DNA of 64,000 nucleotides, taken from NCBI RefSeq assembly GCF_019711515.1, contig NZ_JAIGNO010000008.1:62001-126000 (forward strand). Direction: 5' to 3'. This document shows positions 1-8,673 of this stretch, in pieces (within the stretch, counting starts at the first letter, position 1; the number at the start of each line of letters is the position of its first letter). The position numbers and the translations under genes are program-made. The stretch comes from Qipengyuania qiaonensis. Its GTDB lineage: Bacteria > Pseudomonadota > Alphaproteobacteria > Sphingomonadales > Sphingomonadaceae. The notes under the pieces were generated by a model. The model was given only the letters and a program-made list of their open reading frames with translations. It was not told the DNA's origin and did not search any database.

Positions 1-726
1 CGGGTGCCCGATGCACTGCGGCATGCGGCGAAAGCCACGCCGTTTTGGTTGCTCGACGCCGGCGCCAAGGCAGGCCGTTTACTCAGGCCTGGAGGGCGCG
101 CCGAGGAGCTAAGCGGTGATCGGGCGGAAAAGATCGTTGAAATCGTTGCTCAACCTGACTTCCGTCACCGCTACGAACACTTCAATTCGCAGTGGATCCC
201 CCCGCACGGATCGCCCCCTAGCCCTTTCACCGCGGTAGAGCTTCCCGAGGGTCTCGGTCAACTTGAGCAGATGATGTTCCTCGATGCGATCTGTTACCTG
301 CCAGACGATGTTCTGGTGAAGGTCGATCGGACATCGATGGCCACCAGTCTGGAAGTTCGTTCTCCACTGCTCGACTACGAATTGATCTCCACTGCCTGGC
401 GTATGCCCGACAGTCTGCGAATGCCAGATGGTACGACAGGGAAGATTGCCCTGCGTAAACTACTCGCGCGGCGTGTGCCCGAGCACATGATCGACCGTCC
501 AAAACGCGGCTTTGGAGTGCCGCTGAACGAATGGCTGCGGGGCCCGCTACGCGAACTTGCGGAGGATCACCTGAACCCCGGAAAGATGGAAGCGCTCGGC
601 TACTTCGATAGCCAGGCGGTCAGCAAGCGTTGGGTCGAACACCTTTCGGGCCGCCGCAACTGGGGCTTCCATCTGTGGAGCTGTATCTGCTTTAGCATGT
701 GGCACCGTCAATGGATGACCGCTTGA
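1..726 (+). CDS. asnB: Asparagine synthase (glutamine-hydrolysing), C-terminal part
   Basis: The reading frame is open from the first base, so only the last 241 residues of a protein that is usually about 600 long are visible. They are the C-terminal ATP-dependent synthetase half, recognised from the stretch VDRTSMA followed by [10 protein letters not shown], which forms part of the aspartate/AMP site in this family, and from the later KRGFGVPL motif. The N-terminal glutamine amidotransferase half should lie upstream of the window. Asparagine synthases of this type are common in EPS clusters, where they probably amidate a sugar acid or precursor rather than supply asparagine; that role is inference. 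The next gene, a flippase, converges on it after 8 bases. Confidence 0.85.
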   Translation, partial: RVPDALRHAAKATPFWLLDAGAKAGRLLRPGGRAEELSGDRAEKIVEIVAQPDFRHRYEHFNSQWIPPHGSPPSPFTAVELPEGLGQLEQMMFLDAICYLPDDVLVKVDRTSMATSLEVRSPLLDYELISTAWRMPDSLRMPDGTTGKIALRKLLARRVPEHMIDRPKRGFGVPLNEWLRGPLRELAEDHLNPGKMEALGYFDSQAVSKRWVEHLSGRRNWGFHLWSCICFSMWHRQWMTA

Positions 727-734
727 ACGACTTC

Positions 735-2090
735 TCAGGTCAGTTCCACGGCGTCCTCGGAAGAAGCTTGCCGATTTAAGTTCCTCCACATCCAGACGTC
801 GAGCAGAACGGCGGTAAGGATGCCGAAGCCGATATGCGCAAAGCTTGCTCCGATCGCGCCGTATATGGGTATCGCGTAAAACGCGATTCCAAGGAAAAGT
901 ACGGTCGAACATGTTGCCGTCATCAGCACATATTGCGGACAGTTCATGGCCAACAAAGCGGAGCGCGCCGGGGCGGAATGCATGATGAGAAAGACCGCCA
1001 CCAGATGTGCCATGAGGATCGTATAAGCAGGTGCAAATTCGGCTCCGAATGCAAGCAACACCAGCGGTTTGCCGATCACTGCGGCGACGACCAGGATACT
1101 TCCCATGATCAGCGCGAGAAGGCCTTGTATGCTGACAACGGTCTTGCGGAATTGCCGCTTTATCTTGCCCGCCCACATTCTCGCAAGATCGGGGTATACG
1201 ACCATCTGGATCATCTCGCCGCAGGCCATGGCCACCTTCGCCATTCGCTTGGCGATATGGTAGAAACCCGCCGCCTCGGAGCTGTCGGTCAGCGCGCCGA
1301 CGATCAGTGTGTCCGCCTCATGCGTGATCGTTCGCAGGGCGCTAGAGGCATTCGTGGTGAAGGCGAAGCCAAGAAAGCCCGGGAAGTCCTGGATCAGATT
1401 GCCCACGCGCGCCCGCAGAGGCGAAGGGGTGCCATCGCGTGAGAGCTGGCGAAAGGCGACAAAGTTATACAGCAGCGCGTCGACCACTTGGGAGATGGTC
1501 CAGACCCAGACGAAGGTCATTAACCCGCTGCCGGCCCAGTAGAATATAGCTGCCAGGAGCAGACGCAGAAACCCGGCAATGAACACTATATATGCCATTG
1601 TCCGGAACATGCCCGCCATCCGCATCACGGCCGACGACATCCCGCGCAGGTTGAGCGCGATGGCGACGGCGTAGATTGCTACGAGCGGGAGCATCTCTCG
1701 AGGGAAATCGAAGTAGGACGTCAGAACAAAGGCGACGATCACCGAAAGCAACGCGGCAACCAGCGCGCCCGCTATGTCGAGAATTAAGCCGAACAGGTAG
1801 AGTCTCGATAGTCGCTCGGGATCGCTCGTTCCTTCCTCTGTCGCAGCAAAGCGCACGAGTGGCTGCCACGATTCGAAGCGCACGATCCGTTCGCAAACGC
1901 GCCCGACCGCCAACGTCATTGCGAGGATGCCAAACGCCTCGGGGCCGAGCGCACGAGTGGCGAACGCAATGCTGCCGATCATCACGAAGGCATTGCCGAC
2001 ACTGCCAGTCATTAGATGCAGCACACTTTCGATGCGCGAGCGCAGCACCGACTTTGCGGCCGCATCGGGCTTGACGGTGCCTTCGCTCAT
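735..2090 (-). CDS. Wzx-type polysaccharide flippase (MOP superfamily)
   Basis: This 451-residue protein is almost entirely hydrophobic with about 12 to 14 predicted membrane segments. It begins, after a polar 25-residue tail, with the typical opening of the polysaccharide-transport flippase family (GNAFVMIGSIAFATRALGPE). Such proteins move undecaprenyl-linked oligosaccharide repeat units across the inner membrane. The start ATG overlaps the stop of the upstream O-antigen-polymerase-like gene by four bases (ATGA), so the two are translationally coupled. The pairing of flippase and polymerase is the classical Wzx/Wzy arrangement. The substrate cannot be read from the sequence. Confidence 0.85.
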   Translation of the reverse strand: MSEGTVKPDAAAKSVLRSRIESVLHLMTGSVGNAFVMIGSIAFATRALGPEAFGILAMTLAVGRVCERIVRFESWQPLVRFAATEEGTSDPERLSRLYLFGLILDIAGALVAALLSVIVAFVLTSYFDFPREMLPLVAIYAVAIALNLRGMSSAVMRMAGMFRTMAYIVFIAGFLRLLLAAIFYWAGSGLMTFVWVWTISQVVDALLYNFVAFRQLSRDGTPSPLRARVGNLIQDFPGFLGFAFTTNASSALRTITHEADTLIVGALTDSSEAAGFYHIAKRMAKVAMACGEMIQMVVYPDLARMWAGKIKRQFRKTVVSIQGLLALIMGSILVVAAVIGKPLVLLAFGAEFAPAYTILMAHLVAVFLIMHSAPARSALLAMNCPQYVLMTATCSTVLFLGIAFYAIPIYGAIGASFAHIGFGILTAVLLDVWMWRNLNRQASSEDAVELT

Positions 2091-3475
2091 CTGGGCATTT
2101 CCAGAACAGCCGTTTGCCGGCGCTGTTCTGCGTATTGTCGCATGTATCGATCGCGGGGAAGCGATCCTGGCTTAACGGGCTCCGCCTTGAGGCAGGTCAG
2201 CAAGGCGAGAAAGACCGGTGCCAGCCAAAGTCGTGCGTACATGTGCGGTACTGTCAGGGTGAACAGAGAGAAGATCAGGAGCACGCCAACGCAGATTATC
2301 CCGCGGTTCGGATCTTTAGACATTCCCGAGAGTGCCTGGAACCACATTAGTCCGAGCAGGCCTACGAATGCGACCAGTCCAAGCAGGCCTGCCTCGGTGA
2401 GCAGTAACAGAGGGAAGACGTGAACTGGCGCCTGATGCATGCTGATCACTCGGAAACTGTCTGCTCCGAGGCCGATTACGAGCGTATCGCCAGCAATACG
2501 CCAAGCCTCCTCCGCCAGTTCCATCCGACCTGTAAAAGTGCCCGCTTCCTCAAGGCCACCGCCAGACAGAGCCCCGAGCACGCGCTGTTCGAATGGTGCG
2601 GGCAGCGGCAGGCCGCTCGAAATATAGAACACGCCGAAAGCCACAACGGCCAGCAGCGCGAAGATGGCTTTCTGCGGCCAGCGAACGAGCATCACAAGAG
2701 CACTGGCCGAGAGGCAGATGACAAAGCCACCAAAGCTGGCCGAAGAGAGCAGTCCCCACAGGAGGAATACTGCACACACCAGACTGAGCAACGGATTCAT
2801 CAGCCTGTGGCTAACCACGTAGAACAGAAAGACCAGGGCAAAACCGGCCATGGCACTGTTGTTATTGGCGTTCCCGGAAAAAGCTCCAAGCCGTCCCATG
2901 CCGGTGATGAAGTTGTTTCCCAGGTAAGGTGCCGTATCAGCGTAGTCGAAGAATATATTGGCGATGTTGCCAACTGCCTGAGAGAAGGTTACGCCCAGAA
3001 CGTAGAAGACCACGCAATGTTGCAGTGTCTTGTGGCCGAAGCTGGCGAACATCATCGGCAATAGCAGATAGGCAAAGCTATACTGAACGGCGACGATCAA
3101 CCACCGCGTTATCTCGCCATTTATAAGCGTGCTCACGAACAGGGTGCCCAGCATGATCGTCAGCGAGAATAGCCAGGCCGGAGAAAGCCCCCCCATCGGA
3201 GCAAGGTTCAGCCTGGACGTGCCGACCAGGCCGAGAATGACAACGAGAAAGGCTGCGTCCGAAATCGTAAAGTTAACGTCGCCCGGTCGAGCGATGTGCC
3301 ACGAAACTGAAAAGACACCGATCAGCAGAAAGACAGCCAACAGCTTGTCGAGCGCGACCGTCGGGCCCGAAGCCGAGTTGCCGGCACCGGCCCTGCCATA
3401 GAGGGCGGACGGATTGGAGCGCGGTTCGTCTTCGAAAATGCTCATTGCACTGTTGTTTAAAGCATTGGCGGACAC
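2087..3475 (-). CDS. O-antigen ligase/polymerase-like membrane protein (Wzy/WaaL family)
   Basis: The 462-residue protein has about a dozen hydrophobic segments and a large periplasmic loop near residues 290 to 345. The loop contains the motif FTGRMELAEEAWRI followed by LVIGLGADSF, the pattern seen in O-antigen ligase and Wzy polymerase proteins (R near G..W...L.....GvG.d.f). Proteins of this fold polymerise lipid-linked repeat units or ligate them to an acceptor. Next to a Wzx-type flippase in an EPS locus, polymerase is the more likely role. The hydrophilic N-terminal 45 residues are unusual and contain no signal. It is divergent from the pectate-lyase-like gene at 3696. Confidence 0.78.
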   Translation of the reverse strand: MSANALNNSAMSIFEDEPRSNPSALYGRAGAGNSASGPTVALDKLLAVFLLIGVFSVSWHIARPGDVNFTISDAAFLVVILGLVGTSRLNLAPMGGLSPAWLFSLTIMLGTLFVSTLINGEITRWLIVAVQYSFAYLLLPMMFASFGHKTLQHCVVFYVLGVTFSQAVGNIANIFFDYADTAPYLGNNFITGMGRLGAFSGNANNNSAMAGFALVFLFYVVSHRLMNPLLSLVCAVFLLWGLLSSASFGGFVICLSASALVMLVRWPQKAIFALLAVVAFGVFYISSGLPLPAPFEQRVLGALSGGGLEEAGTFTGRMELAEEAWRIAGDTLVIGLGADSFRVISMHQAPVHVFPLLLLTEAGLLGLVAFVGLLGLMWFQALSGMSKDPNRGIICVGVLLIFSLFTLTVPHMYARLWLAPVFLALLTCLKAEPVKPGSLPRDRYMRQYAEQRRQTAVLEMPR

Positions 3476-3553
3476 CGGCCAAACGAGGGTTTGGCTATCT
3501 ATGTCCCCTAAGGCGAGGCGTGTTTGGCGATTATGAGGACGCGACTACACCCT

Positions 3554-3567
3554 ATGAGGGAGTGTCG
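3554..3567 (+). promoter_or_regulatory. 14-bp motif shared with the wza upstream region
   Basis: ATGAGGGAGTGTCG lies in the 220-bp divergent gap between the polymerase-like gene and the lyase-like gene. A near-identical copy (13 of 14 bases) lies at 17242-17255, 108 bases ahead of the export lipoprotein gene. Both copies are non-coding. A shared regulator site is possible but unproven. Confidence 0.25.
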
Positions 3568-3695
3568 TTGAGCCGCCGGGCAACTTTGTTGCTGCGATTA
3601 CCCCAGTGAGTGATGGACAGCCGCCAATGCGCGATGCACTTTTTCTTCGCGTTCCTCAGCAACGACAGTTGGGACCATCGGATATTGTGATTGTG

Positions 3696-5084
3696 ATGCG
3701 ATTAAAACGACTCCTCCCGTTGCGCTACTTGTGGCTGACGCTTTCCGTGGGCCTAGTGGCCTGTTCGGGCCCGGCGGAAAGTGGGACGCAGGTCGATGAG
3801 GGCCGGGAACTCTGGCGAGCTCCGCAAAATCCGTCCTTTCCTGGCGCCGAAGGCTATGGTTCGCGCAGCAAGGGCGGTCGCGGCGGCAGGATTATGCAGG
3901 TTGTTTCGCTGGCAGATTCCGGCCCGGGAACACTGCGTGAATGCATCGAAGCGATGGGACCGCGCGTATGCGTGTTCCGCGTTTCCGGGGTAATCCGCTT
4001 CACCGGTCAGCCGCCGCGCATACGCCACCCGTTCATCACCATCGCCGGCCAATCCGCGCCGGGTGAGGGAATCACCTTGGCACATAGTGGCGGCGAGATG
4101 GGCCGCACCCCCTTGGTCATCAAGGACACCAATGACGTTATCGTGCGTCACATCCGGATTCGCAATGATCGCGTCGGCGACCGTCGTGGCAGCGAAGACT
4201 CGATCACGATCGAGAAAAGTTCGCACGTGATCATCGACCATGTCAGCGCCAGCTGGGCGCGTGACGAACTGGTCAATGGCTACGACAGCAACAACTTTAT
4301 CACTGTCAGCAATTCGATGTTTTCGTGGGGGATTCCCGACCACGACAAATGCGCCTTGCTCGCGTCCGACCCTGGCTCGGCCCAGCACTTCAGCTTCATC
4401 GGCAACCTTTGTGCGCACAGCGGAGATCGCAATCCCGACATCAATTTTCCTCCAGGGTCGTGTGTCGAGGTGCTCAACAATGTGTTCTACAATGCAAAGT
4501 CCGAATTCGCCGAGGTTTGGGAAACCTATGGTGGGACGCCTGTCGCGATCATCGGCAATATTTTCGTCGCCGGTCCCGATACGTCGAAAGATGCGATAGG
4601 CATTGTTAGGCAACGCATCTCAAGCGGCGGGCCAGCGCGAGTTTATGTCGCAGACAATCAATTCGTCGGCGAATTCCGAAAGCAGGATCCATCGCTGGAT
4701 GAAGTTTTGCTGGCACAGGCCGATTGCACGACGACGATTGCGCCCACCTCACCGAAGCAAGCTTACGAAGCGGTTCTCGGTAGGGCTGGGGCGTTCCCGC
4801 GCGATCCTCTTGATCGGCAAGTCGTCGGAGAAGTACGGAGCCGGTCGGGCGGGATCATGCGTGCGCCAGGCACCATTCCGCCGGTCGCTGCTGCACGTGC
4901 AGCCCCCGATACCGACCGCGACGGCATGCCTGACGAATGGGAAGAGGCGCATGGGTCCAGCCCCGAGTTCCCCGACGCGTGGGAAGATGCCGATGGCGAT
5001 GGCGTAGCCAATCTCGATGCCTGGCTTGAAGAGCGGCATCTCGAAGTAACCGGAACACGCACGCCGCAGGGTAACGGTTCGTGA
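3696..5084 (+). CDS. Secreted pectate-lyase-like lipoprotein with C-terminal Asp-rich repeats
   Basis: The ATG at 3696 is preferred over the GTG at 3606 because it starts directly with a lipoprotein signal: basic MRLKR, hydrophobic stretch, then LVAC with Cys23. The mature 440 residues show a parallel beta-helix polysaccharide lyase signature: FPGAEGYGSRSKGGRGG near residue 42, SLADSGPGTLRECIEA, ITIAGQSAPGEGI, and the calcium/substrate strand IIDHVSASWARDEL. The last 50 residues hold two Asp-rich calcium-type motifs (DTDRDGMPDEWE and DADGDGVANLDAW). It probably cleaves a uronate-containing polymer at the cell surface. Inside an EPS locus the likely substrate is the cell's own polymer, although plant or algal pectate cannot be excluded. 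Confidence 0.8.
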   Translation: MRLKRLLPLRYLWLTLSVGLVACSGPAESGTQVDEGRELWRAPQNPSFPGAEGYGSRSKGGRGGRIMQVVSLADSGPGTLRECIEAMGPRVCVFRVSGVIRFTGQPPRIRHPFITIAGQSAPGEGITLAHSGGEMGRTPLVIKDTNDVIVRHIRIRNDRVGDRRGSEDSITIEKSSHVIIDHVSASWARDELVNGYDSNNFITVSNSMFSWGIPDHDKCALLASDPGSAQHFSFIGNLCAHSGDRNPDINFPPGSCVEVLNNVFYNAKSEFAEVWETYGGTPVAIIGNIFVAGPDTSKDAIGIVRQRISSGGPARVYVADNQFVGEFRKQDPSLDEVLLAQADCTTTIAPTSPKQAYEAVLGRAGAFPRDPLDRQVVGEVRSRSGGIMRAPGTIPPVAAARAAPDTDRDGMPDEWEEAHGSSPEFPDAWEDADGDGVANLDAWLEERHLEVTGTRTPQGNGS

Positions 5085-5112
5085 TCCGCTTCTCGGCGAA
5101 GTTATCCACGGG

Positions 5113-6261
5113 ATGAAGGTTCTGCATGTAATTACCGGGCTCAATATTGGCGGGGCCGAAAATATGCTCGCCAAGCTGATCGAGCAGGGTGGGGCGGATG
5201 AGGCTGTGGTGCTTTCCCTTTTGTCGCCTGGCCCGATCGCGGAGCGGATCACTGCACGAGGGGTGAGTGTCCATTCGCTAGGTATGCGGCGCGGCATTGT
5301 GGGGCCGGGAGCCATGCTGCGATTACCGCGACTGGTCGAAACGATAGCGCCCGACTTGATCCACGGATGGATGTACCACGGCAACCTCGCCGCCAGCTTC
5401 GCGCGCCGCCGGTCGCGGCGCAAACTGCCCTTGGTGTGGAACATCCGCCATTCGATCCCCGATCTTGCGATGGAGAGCCGGCAGACGCGGGTATTGCTCA
5501 AGCTGAGTGCACGGATTTCCGGTGGCCCGGAGGCGATCGTTTACAACGCGTATGTCTCGCGCGACCAACACGAGGCGATCGGCTATTCGGCTGAGCGAGG
5601 GATGGTCGTTCCCAACGGCTTCGACACTGCGCGGTTCGCCCCCGATCCGAACGCGCGGAATGCGGCGACGGCGATCTTCGGCTTGGCCGAGGACGCATTT
5701 CGCGTGGCCTGCGTCGCACGGCTGCACCCGATGAAAGACCAAGCGCGGCTAGTTGAGGCGGCAGCTATCGCCCGTGAACGTGGGTGCGACATCCACCTCG
5801 TATTTGTGGGCCACGGCCTTGAAGACCCTCCTGCGGAGCTCAAACGACTTATCGAGAAGCGTATTCCGGCTGATCGAGTCACTACCAGCGGCGCACGTAC
5901 CGACGTTGCGGACTGGTTGCCGGGTATTGACCTGCTCGCGGTTCCGTCGGCTTGGGGGGAGGCCTTTCCCAATGTGATCGGCGAAGCGCTCGCTTGCGGG
6001 GTTCCCGTGGTTGCAACCGATGTCGGAGACAGCGCGCGGATCATAGGTCGGAACGGATTGATCGTTCCGCCCAACGACACCGACGCCATGGCCGACGCAA
6101 TCATCGCAATGGCAGCACGATCGGCGTCGGAACGCGCAGCTATGGGTGCAGCTGGCCGCGAGCGAATTGTGCGCGAATATGCGCTTGCGAATGTCGCTGG
6201 TAGATACGAAGAGTTACATGCTGCCTGTCTTGAACAGATGGCGCGAAACGGCAAACAATAA
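5113..6261 (+). CDS. GT4-family glycosyltransferase
   Basis: The 382-residue protein opens with MKVLHVITGLNIGGAEN, the N-terminal Rossmann strand and glycine loop of GT-B fold GT4 enzymes. It ends with the donor-binding half, including the PSAWGEAFPNVIGEAL element that carries the E(x7)E-type motif of retaining GT4 transferases. It would transfer a sugar from a nucleotide donor to the lipid-linked repeat unit on the cytoplasmic side. It follows the lyase-like gene by 28 bases on the same strand, so the two may be co-transcribed. Acceptor and donor cannot be assigned. Confidence 0.85.
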   Translation: MKVLHVITGLNIGGAENMLAKLIEQGGADEAVVLSLLSPGPIAERITARGVSVHSLGMRRGIVGPGAMLRLPRLVETIAPDLIHGWMYHGNLAASFARRRSRRKLPLVWNIRHSIPDLAMESRQTRVLLKLSARISGGPEAIVYNAYVSRDQHEAIGYSAERGMVVPNGFDTARFAPDPNARNAATAIFGLAEDAFRVACVARLHPMKDQARLVEAAAIARERGCDIHLVFVGHGLEDPPAELKRLIEKRIPADRVTTSGARTDVADWLPGIDLLAVPSAWGEAFPNVIGEALACGVPVVATDVGDSARIIGRNGLIVPPNDTDAMADAIIAMAARSASERAAMGAAGRERIVREYALANVAGRYEELHAACLEQMARNGKQ

Positions 6262-6270
6262 GCGCGTCTG

Positions 6271-7218
6271 TTACGTTCCCCGGTAATTCTGGATCAGCAC
6301 TTCGGTCGTTACCACCTCGTTAGCTTTTGCTCCCAAAAAGTATACTCCGCTGGCGCCATCCATGGCGTAGCTTTCCGGAATGAAAGCGTCGAAATATTGG
6401 GCCCAGAAGAAGGTCAGTTTGGCGATTTTACCTGCCATGCGCGAACGAAAAACGCCGCGCGCGAAATAATCGACCGCCCACATCAATGTGCGCCCCGGAC
6501 CGGCGGACGCACCTGAATCGATACACGCAAACCCGCAGAACAGGTAACGGTGTCCTCGTTCGGTGAAACGAGTGAAATCGTAAGCGCCTTCATGAACTTG
6601 CTGCATGAAAGGCGTTTCGGCGTAAACCAAGCCACCCGGCTTGAGGACGCGCCAGATTTCGCTGGCGACCCGCTGCGGTTTGAGGACGTGTTCGAGTACA
6701 GCCTGGATCACTACCCCGTCAAAATGTCCGTCAACGATCGGGATATCATGTGCATCGGCGACAAACTGGACCCGCGGTGTGGCATAGATATCGAAAGCAT
6801 AGACCGCCATGCCAGGATCATCGTAGAGTGCTGACAGACCTTGCCCAACGCTGCCGCCGCCAATCACCAGTACCTTCGGCCGTTCTGCAGCACTCTTCAG
6901 CTTGTCGATGAATGTAGCGATATTGCGCTTCGTCGACTTCTTCTCGGGCGATAGCAGCGATTTGACAAACTTCGCCAAGAAGGAATGGTTCGGTCGCTCG
7001 ACTACGCTTGCGCCGCCGCTATCGGCCACGTCGTCGCGCTGGATCACCGATTTGTCGAAATCAATAAGTACAGGCTTGTTCTTCGCGATCAGGTAGTCGC
7101 ACAATTCGCCATCCTCGTCCGCCCCCTGAAACATCACCTGTCCATCGGCGAAGCGGATCGGTCTGGTCGTTCGCGGGCACCGGAGGGCGCCGTCTAGTTC
7201 GTCGATCGTGGCAAGCAT
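6271..7218 (-). CDS. Class I SAM-dependent methyltransferase
   Basis: The central part of this 315-residue protein carries the SAM-binding fold: KVLVIGGGSVGQGL as motif I near residue 115, then DIPIVDGHFDGVVIQAVLEHV and EIWRVLKPGGLVYAE as the following motifs of the Methyltransf_11 type. About 60 N-terminal residues (LRCPRTTRPIRF and following) resemble a Trm112-like small domain that often precedes such enzymes, with the metal-binding cysteines incomplete. It converges with the glycosyltransferase at 5113 and lies 36 bases downstream of the glycosyltransferase at 7255, with which it probably forms an operon. Methylation of a sugar or chain end in the EPS is the inferred role. Confidence 0.78.
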   Translation of the reverse strand: MLATIDELDGALRCPRTTRPIRFADGQVMFQGADEDGELCDYLIAKNKPVLIDFDKSVIQRDDVADSGGASVVERPNHSFLAKFVKSLLSPEKKSTKRNIATFIDKLKSAAERPKVLVIGGGSVGQGLSALYDDPGMAVYAFDIYATPRVQFVADAHDIPIVDGHFDGVVIQAVLEHVLKPQRVASEIWRVLKPGGLVYAETPFMQQVHEGAYDFTRFTERGHRYLFCGFACIDSGASAGPGRTLMWAVDYFARGVFRSRMAGKIAKLTFFWAQYFDAFIPESYAMDGASGVYFLGAKANEVVTTEVLIQNYRGT

Positions 7219-7254
7219 TGGTCCGGTCCGCCTTTGAATGTTATCGCCTCCGCC

Positions 7255-8466
7255 TCAAGAAGCGGAGGACGGAAATGAAGACGCTCCGTTGCCGGCCGGA
7301 ACCGGGACTCCGGGACGGCGCTGCTTGTCGACCAACTCCCGATATACGTCCGTCACTTGGTCCACGTGGCGCGCACGGGTAAAACGTTTCTCAGCCATGT
7401 TTCTGGCCCGGCGGGTTAGGGCCTCGCATCGATCAGGGGCCTCCAGGAGATCGTGCACCGCTACCGCCATGGCGTGCGGATCGTCCGGTGGGACTATAAT
7501 CCCGCAGTCGGGAGTGAGCGCTTCGGCATTGCCCCCCGATTGGGTCGCTATCACGGGTGTTCCGACCAACATGGCTTCAACCAGCGTGCGGCCGAGCGGC
7601 TCGTTAAGCGCAGTAACCAATAGCGCGTCGCACGCGGCGATCCAATCGTGCCCGGGCTCGCGATAGCCCATCAGTTTGACCGGCGGGCGTCCGGAAGGCA
7701 CGTCAAGCCGCTCCTGCATTTCTGCATAGAGCTTGTCGTCTTTGGGCTCGCCAAACATCACACCGATGACAGGGCGTTTGGATCTCCGCTCCAGTTCCGC
7801 CACCGCGTCGATAAAGGCCACAGGGCGTTTGCGGACAATGTATTGCCCGAAATAGCTGCAGATGATGGTATTGTCCGGGCAGCCGAGTTCGGTCAGCAAT
7901 CGCTGCCGCATCTCCACGCGATCGACCGAGACATCAACATCGAAGGGGCTGTGGATGACCCGTGCTTTGTTGAGTTTCCCCCAGCGGCGGCGCGGGAGCG
8001 AGTATTCGGACACGGATATTATCTGGTCCGCCAAAATGGGCGCAACCAGGCTGGTGCCCCGCGCATCGGGATCGCCGCGGTGATGCCAGACAATCCTCGA
8101 ACCCGCGAGTTTGCCGGCAAGCGCCCAGCTTGCATGGCTTCGACCATCATTGGTGTGAACAATGTCGACCCCCAGGTCTTTCAGCAACCGCGCTCGACCA
8201 AATGCACGCGGCAAGGTGCGAAACGCGCTCCCAATGCCGAAGCTGCGTCCTACCTTGAAGGGTTCTTCAAGCGCGCAAGGATCCTCGACCTGCTCATACT
8301 CGCTGAAATACTCGGCAATCCGTCCATCCGGAACCTCGAGGATCACAATCACGCGGTAGAGGCTCTCTGGAAGGGCATCGAGCAAGCCCTTCAGCGAGAT
8401 ATGGCTGCCACCAAGTCTGTCGCCCGCGAAGGCGATGCCGATCGTTATTTTTTGCTCGGTCGTCAT
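7255..8466 (-). CDS. GT4-family glycosyltransferase
   Basis: I start this gene at ATG 8466 (MTTEQKITIGIAFAGD), which begins just before the first beta strand. A GTG at 8523 would add 19 residues with no conserved content. The protein of 403 residues has the GT-B layout: the N-terminal glycine loop FAGDRLGGSHISLKG, the donor-half strand ICSYFGQYIVRKRP, and the LNEPLGRTLVEAMLVGTPVI element, a good match to the GT4 E(x7)E motif. It is followed by the methyltransferase gene on the same strand. It most likely adds one sugar of the EPS repeat unit. Confidence 0.82.
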   Translation of the reverse strand: MTTEQKITIGIAFAGDRLGGSHISLKGLLDALPESLYRVIVILEVPDGRIAEYFSEYEQVEDPCALEEPFKVGRSFGIGSAFRTLPRAFGRARLLKDLGVDIVHTNDGRSHASWALAGKLAGSRIVWHHRGDPDARGTSLVAPILADQIISVSEYSLPRRRWGKLNKARVIHSPFDVDVSVDRVEMRQRLLTELGCPDNTIICSYFGQYIVRKRPVAFIDAVAELERRSKRPVIGVMFGEPKDDKLYAEMQERLDVPSGRPPVKLMGYREPGHDWIAACDALLVTALNEPLGRTLVEAMLVGTPVIATQSGGNAEALTPDCGIIVPPDDPHAMAVAVHDLLEAPDRCEALTRRARNMAEKRFTRARHVDQVTDVYRELVDKQRRPGVPVPAGNGASSFPSSAS

Positions 8467-8673
8467 CCGGACAGGCCCAATATGCTCCAGTTCCGTTGTG
8501 CCGATCCTGTTTCGCCGCGTCACGCAATCGAGCGTGTGACGGAAACGGGGCCGGGCACGAGCTTGTATTCAGGGCCTGATAGTCGATGCGAAGAGCGGGA
8601 AGCTCAAGGTATCATTGGTATAGTCCGAAGCGGCATCCGGTGGATGAGCTTTCGAAGTAGTTCACCGACACCC

